From assembly GCA_002428885.1 (NCBI GenBank), contig DIYE01000217.1:3829-15395 (forward strand): a stretch of 11,567 nucleotides of DNA, read 5' to 3'. The position numbers were made by a program, and so were the translations under genes. The notes under the pieces were generated by a model. That model searched no databases, was not told where the DNA came from, and saw only the letters and a program-made list of their open reading frames with translations. The stretch's first letter is position 1. Each line of letters begins with the position of its first letter. The DNA comes from Alphaproteobacteria bacterium UBA6062 (GTDB lineage: Bacteria > Pseudomonadota > Alphaproteobacteria > Sneathiellales > Sneathiellaceae). Shown piece after piece: positions 6,139 to 11,567 of the stretch.

Positions 6139-8267
6139 CAGGCACCTCCGAACAGAAGGGGAATTACGGTAGCGGCAGGACCGACCGTCTGGACGGTTCC
6201 ACGATTCATTAAAACAACTTTGTCAGCAGCCCGCATATGGCTGGGGCGGTGGGTGATCATCAGAACAGTGGCCTTGCCACGCATCCGGCGCACGGCTTCC
6301 AGAAAAGCCTTGTCACCCTCCTCGTCAAGGGTGTTGCCAGGCTCATCGAAAATCATGATCTTCGCGTTGGCAAGAAAGGCACGGGCCATAATAAGCCGCT
6401 GTTGAAAACCAGCCGGTAACTGCTGCATCATCTGATCGCCGATACGGGTATCCAGTTTGTCCGGCAGTTTATTGATGTCGTCGGTGAGATTGGCCCATTC
6501 ACAGACTTCCAGAATCTGCTGTTCACTCGCTGTGCTGGCGGCCAGCAAGAGGTTTTGCCGAATGGTTCCGTGAAACAGCTCGCTATATTGCGGCATATAA
6601 CCGATGGATTTGCGAAGCTCCAGCGGATCAATCTGCCGGATATCAACACCATCCAAAGAAATACGACCGACCTGCGGCTGATAAAGCCCGGCCAGTAATT
6701 TGACAATGGTGGATTTCCCGGAGCTGTTAGCGCCGGCAAAAGCAATGACTTCGCCAGGGGCAATCTGCAGATCAACCCCCATAACGGCGGGATCCTGTTC
6801 CGGCGCGTATCGAAAGCTGACCCGATTGAAACTGATATGACCTTCGAATTCCTTCAGCTTGGAGGAAGCATAAGGGTTCCGCTCGCTCGGCAGGGTGAAA
6901 AGCTGGTTCAGCCTTTTAATGCTGACATTGATCTGGTTCAATTTTGTAAGCGCCAGGAAAAGAGCCTGTGTCGGCGCAAGCATCCGCCAGACGAGAGCCA
7001 TTGTGGCGACCAGTGCGCCAACTGTCATGGTTTCTTCAAAGACTCTGGAAATGCCGAATGTCAGCGTAAGAATGCCGGCGGCGACCATAATGACATGGGC
7101 AAAAGTCTGGGCAACGGCTCCAACCATATTGTTGCGCATCCCCGACAGGGCGTTGCCGACGGAAATATCCCGGAACCGCTCAAGCCAGATTTCTTCCGCC
7201 CCGAGCTGCTTGATGGTCCTCATCTTGTTAAAGGTCTCGGTGACAAAAGACCCTTTGGTTGCTGTATGGGTCAGGTCATCCGATGCCTTCTGTTGAATAA
7301 TCGGCAAAATAAAGAATCCGACCAGTGCATACAGGACCAGCATTGCGATTGGCACAAGCACCAGAGGCCCGCCAATCAGGCCGATGGTCAGTAGAAAGAT
7401 GAAAATAAAGGGGAGTTCCAGAAAGGCCAGCGCCATCGGACCGATAAAAAATTCCCGGATGGTATCAAACTCCCGGAATCGGGCGATTTTTGACCCCAGG
7501 GAAGTTCCTTCCGTCTGTCGGATGGGCAGAGACAGGATTTTTTGCAAAACGGTACTGCCGACAATGTAATCCAGCCTGGCGCCGATGTAAGAAAGAATAG
7601 ATCCGCGTATCAGCCTGAGACAGATATCACACACAATTGCGATGCCGACGCCCCCGAGGAGATATCCCAGTGTTTCTATCGAGCCTGATCCGATGACCAT
7701 ATCATAGACTGCCATGATGAAGAGCGGTGTCGCCAGGGCCAGGATATTCAGGATAAGGGTCACCAGCAGGATACGTTTGATCAGCGGCTTGAAGCGTCCG
7801 ATGACGGCCTCAAACCAGTTCTGGCTGGAATTCCACTGGCCGATTTTTTCACTGGGTGTATGACGGAAAAAGAAAGCAGTTCCCTTTTCCCGAAGCTCCC
7901 GCCGGGTGTTCAGCGTTTTATATTCCTGGTATTGCGCATCAAAAACATAAAGACCCTCCTCCGTCTCGCTGAGAAGCACTTTGAGCGAGCCGTGTTCGGA
8001 ATCGAATAGACACGGATACAGCCGGGTATCAATATCTTTAAGTCGGGCCGTTTCGTATTTGCTTTCATAATGAAGGTTGGCGAGGGCGCTCCTGAAATCC
8101 AGGAGATCCATGGTTGTTTTGAAATGGGGCATGGCCTCGACGACCTGTTCCGCATCACCGCGCCAGCCAAGGGCCTCCAGAAGAGGGGAGATGCAGGCGG
8201 CATACTGGGTATTGCGACCCCAGTTCCGGTCTCCCGGCATGCCGATTGTCGAAGTAAGAAAAGTCAT
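6138..8267 (-). CDS. Type I secretion ABC transporter with C39-like N-terminal region
   Basis: The 709-residue half-transporter has three parts. The N-terminal region (about 1-145) matches the position and size of the C39 peptidase-like domain of HlyB/LapB-type exporters but shows no convincing Cys-His catalytic pair, so it probably binds substrate rather than cleaving it. The membrane domain (about 160-445) has about six hydrophobic segments. The nucleotide-binding domain (about 475-709) has Walker A GANSSGKST (512-520), Q-loop Q560, Walker B IMIFDE (637-642) with catalytic E642, D-loop NTLD and H-loop H673. The signature motif, usually LSGGQ, is LPAGF (617-621), a marked deviation. The gene lies 3 bp downstream of another, different ABC half-transporter, suggesting the two pair as a heterodimer. 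It energises export of a large protein, probably the divergently encoded adhesin (inference). Confidence 0.92.
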   Translation of the reverse strand: MTFLTSTIGMPGDRNWGRNTQYAACISPLLEALGWRGDAEQVVEAMPHFKTTMDLLDFRSALANLHYESKYETARLKDIDTRLYPCLFDSEHGSLKVLLSETEEGLYVFDAQYQEYKTLNTRRELREKGTAFFFRHTPSEKIGQWNSSQNWFEAVIGRFKPLIKRILLVTLILNILALATPLFIMAVYDMVIGSGSIETLGYLLGGVGIAIVCDICLRLIRGSILSYIGARLDYIVGSTVLQKILSLPIRQTEGTSLGSKIARFREFDTIREFFIGPMALAFLELPFIFIFLLTIGLIGGPLVLVPIAMLVLYALVGFFILPIIQQKASDDLTHTATKGSFVTETFNKMRTIKQLGAEEIWLERFRDISVGNALSGMRNNMVGAVAQTFAHVIMVAAGILTLTFGISRVFEETMTVGALVATMALVWRMLAPTQALFLALTKLNQINVSIKRLNQLFTLPSERNPYASSKLKEFEGHISFNRVSFRYAPEQDPAVMGVDLQIAPGEVIAFAGANSSGKSTIVKLLAGLYQPQVGRISLDGVDIRQIDPLELRKSIGYMPQYSELFHGTIRQNLLLAASTASEQQILEVCEWANLTDDINKLPDKLDTRIGDQMMQQLPAGFQQRLIMARAFLANAKIMIFDEPGNTLDEEGDKAFLEAVRRMRGKATVLMITHRPSHMRAADKVVLMNRGTVQTVGPAATVIPLLFGGA

Positions 8268-8270
8268 CGC

Positions 8271-10067
8271 TTACACCAGCTTTATTTTCGGACGGGACGG
8301 TTGCTGCGGTTTATAATCTGTCAGATCATCAACAGGTGTCTTAAGTAACTGCTTCTGGTTGATCTTGTATCCATGATCAGCAATTTTCAGGAGAGAAGGT
8401 CGATGGCTGACAATAATGATGGTGCTTCTGCCCTTAAGCTCGAAAAGAGCGTTTTTCAGAATTTCATCGCCAGCCGCATCCAAAGAAGTATTGGCTTCAT
8501 CAAACAGGATGATTTCCGGTTTGCTCACCAGCGCCCGGGCAATGGCGATCCTTTGACGGATACCGCCCGGCAGGCTGTCTGCAGCTCCTTCACCGACGAT
8601 ACTGTCATAGCCGTTCGGCAGGCGTTTGATGGCTTCATCCAGTCCCAGAAGCTTGGATTGTGCAAGCGCCCTGTCGATCAGGCTGCCTTTGCGGAACATG
8701 GTCAGGTTGTCCATGATAGTGCCCTGAAAGATCGTGCCATTCTGAGGAAGGTAGGCAATTCTGTCATGAACGATCTCTCTGGGAAGGCGGCAAATATCCT
8801 CGCCATTCAGGAGAATGCGCCCCTTTTTGGGGGTAATAAGTCCCATGGCCAGCCAGAGCATGGTTGTTTTCCCGCTGCCGTTAGCGCCGGCGACAGCCGT
8901 TGTGCTGCCACTGATAAATTGCGCTTCTACATTTTGAAAGAGAGAGTCTTCTTCTTCGCCATATCCAAAAGAAACGCCTTCAAAAGCCAGGCGTCCGCCT
9001 TTTTCCGATTTAGGAAGGATTTGTATCGCCTGGAATTTCTGATCCTCGTTGGGTATTGTTCGGTCCTGTTCCTGAGGCAGGGATAGCAGATTGCCGACCC
9101 GCCGTTTTGCGATCTTGATATTCTGGTAGTGTGTCCAGACCCCCATGGCTCTTAATAGCGGTTGTAGGGCTCGCCCGGAGAGAAGAGTTGAAGCCGCAAG
9201 GCCACCAATCGTCAGATTTTCGTTAATCACCAGAACGGATCCGAAGGCTGCCACTGACACCAGCGTGATCTGAGAGAAGACGGAGCCAAAGCTTTGAGCA
9301 ATGTTGTTCTGGAAGGCGACCCTTCTGATAACATCCGCGGTGGTTTCCTGAAGGCGTTCATAACGGCGAACCATCTGGGCTTCAAGCGCCAGGCCTTTAA
9401 CCGTATGGATACCTGTTAGAACCTCGATCAGGAAGTTATAACGGCGGTCATCCCAGACCGCTCTTTCGTCGAGAGCTTTCCGTAGTCCTCTGCCAATGAG
9501 CAGGGTCATAATGGAAAACAAGACCAGTAATGCAAGGGGAGACAGAACAAGTATGCCGCCAATATATCCAACCATAAGAAGGAAGATCACAGCAAAAGGC
9601 AGGTCAATGAAAACCAGGATATTACTGCCGGACATAAAGTCTTTAAGACTGTCTATGGCATTAAAACGGTGCAGATAGACACCTGAGGCTTCCTTTTCGA
9701 AGCGGATAATATCTGTGCCTGTTGTTCTCGCAAGGGCTCTGCACCCGGCGATATGATCGAAGCGGGCTCCGTTATAAGCGGTAATGTAGGAACGTCCCAG
9801 CCTGAAAAAAGCTTCCAGAATAACAGCAATACCGACACCGATCACCAGGAGCATCAGCGTATCTGTCGCATTGTTGGGGATGATCCGATCATATATCTGC
9901 AGGATCAGGATGGGTAAAGCCAGAGCGAGAATGTTGAGTGCTGTAGACGACAGAATAATATCCCGACGGCTATCTGACAGGCCGGGCAGGGATGCCTGGC
10001 GTAACATCGGTTTGTCATCCTGCGATGACCTGCTTTTGAATTTTGCCCGCCCCATGATGTCACTCAA
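8271..10067 (-). CDS. Second type I secretion ABC half-transporter, without C39-like domain
   Basis: The 598-residue protein has only about 35 residues before its membrane domain (about 36-330). The nucleotide-binding domain (about 358-570) carries Walker A GANGSGKTT (394-402), Q442 in LPQ, signature LPGGI (499-503), Walker B IILFDE (519-524) with E524, D-loop SLD and H555. It therefore looks ATPase-competent, with a signature nearer the consensus than that of its partner. Start choice: TTG at 10067 has an AGGG about nine bases upstream; the in-frame ATG at 10055 lacks a good SD and would remove four residues. It is the first gene of a three-gene operon with the second ABC protein and HlyD. 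The pairing recalls the two-ATPase type I system for MARTX toxins. A separate homodimeric exporter is possible but less likely given the gene order. Confidence 0.88.
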   Translation of the reverse strand: MSDIMGRAKFKSRSSQDDKPMLRQASLPGLSDSRRDIILSSTALNILALALPILILQIYDRIIPNNATDTLMLLVIGVGIAVILEAFFRLGRSYITAYNGARFDHIAGCRALARTTGTDIIRFEKEASGVYLHRFNAIDSLKDFMSGSNILVFIDLPFAVIFLLMVGYIGGILVLSPLALLVLFSIMTLLIGRGLRKALDERAVWDDRRYNFLIEVLTGIHTVKGLALEAQMVRRYERLQETTADVIRRVAFQNNIAQSFGSVFSQITLVSVAAFGSVLVINENLTIGGLAASTLLSGRALQPLLRAMGVWTHYQNIKIAKRRVGNLLSLPQEQDRTIPNEDQKFQAIQILPKSEKGGRLAFEGVSFGYGEEEDSLFQNVEAQFISGSTTAVAGANGSGKTTMLWLAMGLITPKKGRILLNGEDICRLPREIVHDRIAYLPQNGTIFQGTIMDNLTMFRKGSLIDRALAQSKLLGLDEAIKRLPNGYDSIVGEGAADSLPGGIRQRIAIARALVSKPEIILFDEANTSLDAAGDEILKNALFELKGRSTIIIVSHRPSLLKIADHGYKINQKQLLKTPVDDLTDYKPQQPSRPKIKLV

Positions 10068-10274
10068 TCATTCTGACCCTAATCAGTGTTCTTTAAACAT
10101 GTTCTTCATTAACCATAGTGATGCAGAAAAGTTTAATTTTCGTAAAAAGTTAGGCATTTGCTAGGGCTCTATTAACCACTTTCCTTAGCCGTTTATTAAG
10201 CCTCCCGACTTTATGATGAAGATCCGTAAATTTATCGCTTGTTTTTAAGAGCCTTTATTTGAACTGGATCAGTC
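10068..10274. promoter_or_regulatory. Shared divergent regulatory region between secretion operon and adhesin
   Basis: This 207-bp AT-rich gap must hold the promoters for both the minus-strand secretion operon and the plus-strand adhesin gene. Visible features are TTAACCAT at 10109-10116, TTAACCA at 10172-10178, further TTAA words at 10093-10096 and 10196-10199, and an 8-bp palindrome AACATGTT at 10096-10103. TTAACCAT resembles a CtrA half-site in alphaproteobacteria, but the canonical TTAA-N7-TTAA spacing is not met. No clear sigma-70 pair could be assigned on either strand. The promoter role is inferred from the divergent arrangement. Confidence 0.5.
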
Positions 10275-11567
10275 ATGAGTGATGGCGGCAAAACTGCAAA
10301 AGACAATCTGAGTCAGGATCTGGAGCATACGGCTTCGACGGTCTCCAAAACAGAAAGCCCTTTCTCTGAAAAGGAATTGCAGGCCAAGGAAACTCAGGCA
10401 TCCAGTGAATATGATCGCTCTCTCGCCAATATCCATACAGGCAGCCGAGACGGGTATGAGGCCGGTGCGACTACGCTGGAAACGGAAACAAGCCAGGCAG
10501 ATCAACTCCTAGCGGATGACGTGGACATCCTGAATGAGGAAAACCAGACCACCATCCCTTCCGCAAAACAGCTTGCTGAAAGCAAAGATTATTCAGACGA
10601 AGGATCAGAGGCCGCGTCCAGATCCGACATTGCGCATCAGACCGGTGCAGGGTTTGACAGCTTCCAGCAGGAAACTGAAGCGCTTCTGGGTGATACAGAG
10701 GCTGGAAATCCGGGGGAAGATCCAGGTGAGGACAGAAGCGGTGGCGCAGCTGCCGTTGCTTCTGCGGCGAAGGAAACCACACTGGTTACGCCGGAATCAC
10801 CCGAAAATGCTGATATTAAATCCGTCTCCCTTGATGATAATACTGTCGAGGAGAATTCTGCGATTGGCACTGTTGTCGGTACTGTAAGTGCTGAGGATCC
10901 AGACGGAGATACACTCACCTACTCTCTGAGTGATGACGCGGGTGGTTTGTTCACCATTGATCCTTCTAGCGGAGAGATCAAGGTTGCCGGTACGCTGGAT
11001 CATGAGGGAACGGACAGTTATTCGGTGACGGTTGATGTGAGCGATGGCGAGCATGTCACGCAGCAGACCTTCACAATCAATGTGGGTGACGTCAATGAAG
11101 CAGCTCACTCCGTTGCGCTTGACGACAACAGCGTTGATGAAAATTCAGCGATTGGTACTGTGGTCGGAACAGTCACGGCTGATGACCCAGAAGGGGATAC
11201 ACTCTCTTATGCTTTGAGTGATGACGCGGGTGGTTTGTTCACCATTGATCCTTCTAGCGGTGAGATCAAGGTTGCCGGTGCGCTGGATCATGAGGGAACG
11301 GACAGTTATTCAGTGACCGTTGATGTGAGCGATGGCGAGCATGTCACGCAGCAGACCTTCACAATCAATGTGGGTGACGTCAATGAAGCAGCTCACTCCG
11401 TCGCGCTGGATGACAACAGCGTTGATGAAAATTCAGCGATTGGCACTGTTGTCGGTACTGTAAGTGCTGATGACCCGGAAGGGGATACGCTTTCATATGC
11501 TTTGAGTGATGATGCCGGTGGTTTGTTCACCATTGATCCCTCTAGCGGAGAGATCAAGGTTGCCGGT
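10275..11567 (+). CDS. Large repetitive cadherin-like surface adhesin, N-terminal part (3' truncated by window)
   Basis: The frame is open for 431 codons to the window end, so the gene continues beyond it. ATG 10275 is the first possible start, because an in-frame TGA lies at 10260-10262; a weak GGA is placed six bases upstream. There is no signal peptide, as expected for type I secretion, whose signal is C-terminal and not seen here. Residues 1-180 are hydrophilic, rich in Glu, Asp, Ser and Ala, with no recognised domain. From residue 183, 96-residue cadherin-like repeats begin. Each has a VDENSAIGTVVGTV start, a DPEGD calcium-type turn, LSDDAGGLFTIDPSSGEI, LDHE and DVSDGEH, and ends in VGDVNE. 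Such proteins are typically large calcium-stiffened adhesins of the BapA/LapA/RTX type. The divergent secretion operon is the likely exporter. The exact adhesin class is open. Confidence 0.87.
   Translation, partial: MSDGGKTAKDNLSQDLEHTASTVSKTESPFSEKELQAKETQASSEYDRSLANIHTGSRDGYEAGATTLETETSQADQLLADDVDILNEENQTTIPSAKQLAESKDYSDEGSEAASRSDIAHQTGAGFDSFQQETEALLGDTEAGNPGEDPGEDRSGGAAAVASAAKETTLVTPESPENADIKSVSLDDNTVEENSAIGTVVGTVSAEDPDGDTLTYSLSDDAGGLFTIDPSSGEIKVAGTLDHEGTDSYSVTVDVSDGEHVTQQTFTINVGDVNEAAHSVALDDNSVDENSAIGTVVGTVTADDPEGDTLSYALSDDAGGLFTIDPSSGEIKVAGALDHEGTDSYSVTVDVSDGEHVTQQTFTINVGDVNEAAHSVALDDNSVDENSAIGTVVGTVSADDPEGDTLSYALSDDAGGLFTIDPSSGEIKVAG
10821..11108 (+). repeat. Cadherin-like repeat unit 1 (288 bp, 96 codons)
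   Basis: This is the first unit, beginning at the SVSLDDNTVEENS segment. Its second part (10927-11108) differs from unit 2 at only four positions (10973, 10992, 11024, 11030), three of them silent. Its beginning is the most divergent of the three units. Confidence 0.9.
11109..11396 (+). repeat. Cadherin-like repeat unit 2 (288 bp, 96 codons)
   Basis: The second unit has exactly the same 288-bp length, beginning at SVALDDNSVDENS. The final 78 bp (11319-11396) are identical to the matching part of unit 1. The segment around 11151-11180 carries several silent or near-silent differences from both neighbours. Confidence 0.9.
11397..11567 (+). repeat. Cadherin-like repeat unit 3 (first 171 bp, cut by window end)
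   Basis: The third unit begins 288 bp after the second and runs off the window. Bases 11436-11470 match unit 1 exactly (10860-10894) rather than the adjacent unit 2, while the bases just before match unit 2, giving a mosaic. More units are expected downstream. Confidence 0.88.

Noticed and set aside
6837..7394. Plus-strand open frame of 185 codons opposite the second ABC gene
   Set aside because: It is antisense to conserved membrane-domain and linker sequence. Its translation is low in hydrophobic structure and resembles no family.
6138..8267. N-terminal region of the second ABC protein considered as an active C39 peptidase that cleaves a double-glycine leader
   Set aside because: No convincing catalytic Cys and His-Asp arrangement is visible, and the adjacent substrate has no double-glycine leader near its start apart from a chance GG at residues 4-5.
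8373..9086. Long plus-strand open frame of 237 codons opposite the first ABC gene
   Set aside because: It lies entirely antisense to a well-supported ATPase domain, its translation has no recognisable motif, and no SD or operon context supports it.
10821..11567. Regular repeats considered as a CRISPR array or satellite
   Set aside because: The unit is 288 bp, in frame, without unique spacers, and encodes a cadherin-like domain.

Overview
The window looks like part of a Gram-negative bacterial chromosome, most likely alphaproteobacterial. The basis is the gene families present (PQQ-type sorbosone dehydrogenase, H-NOX with a soluble histidine kinase, type I secretion with a giant adhesin), the moderate base composition, and TTAACC-like words in the regulatory gap. 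The phylum-level call is an inference from family content, not from a marker gene. No rRNA, tRNA, CRISPR array, insertion sequence, phage gene or origin was found.

Layout. Positions 2-370 hold the 3' end of a PQQ-dependent sugar (sorbosone-type) dehydrogenase. After a 210-bp AT-rich gap comes a tight plus-strand operon of four genes (581-4746): an H-NOX haem/nitric-oxide sensor, a soluble PAS histidine kinase, a REC-HDOD response regulator, and a REC protein with a clearly degenerate HD-GYP domain. Spacings are 9 bp, a 4-bp overlap, and 0 bp. This resembles the H-NOX/HnoK multicomponent networks that tune biofilm formation through c-di-GMP, but neither regulator here carries a recognisable active EAL, GGDEF or HD-GYP domain.

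Only 12 bp later, convergently transcribed, is a minus-strand type I secretion operon (10067 down to 4759). It encodes a first ABC half-transporter, a second ABC half-transporter with an N-terminal C39-like region, and a HlyD-family membrane fusion protein. No outer-membrane TolC-like component is in the window. Two different ABC subunits in one type I system is the unusual heteromeric arrangement best known from MARTX toxin secretion.

Divergent from that operon, across a 207-bp shared regulatory gap, is the 5' end of a large gene (10275 to beyond 11567). It has a 180-residue acidic N-terminal region followed by nearly identical 96-residue cadherin-like repeats. It is the probable secretion substrate: a repetitive surface adhesin.

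Working model (inference): the secretion operon exports the adhesin, and the adjacent NO-sensing phosphorelay could adjust attachment or biofilm behaviour. The sequence shows proximity and matching themes, not a demonstrated regulatory link.
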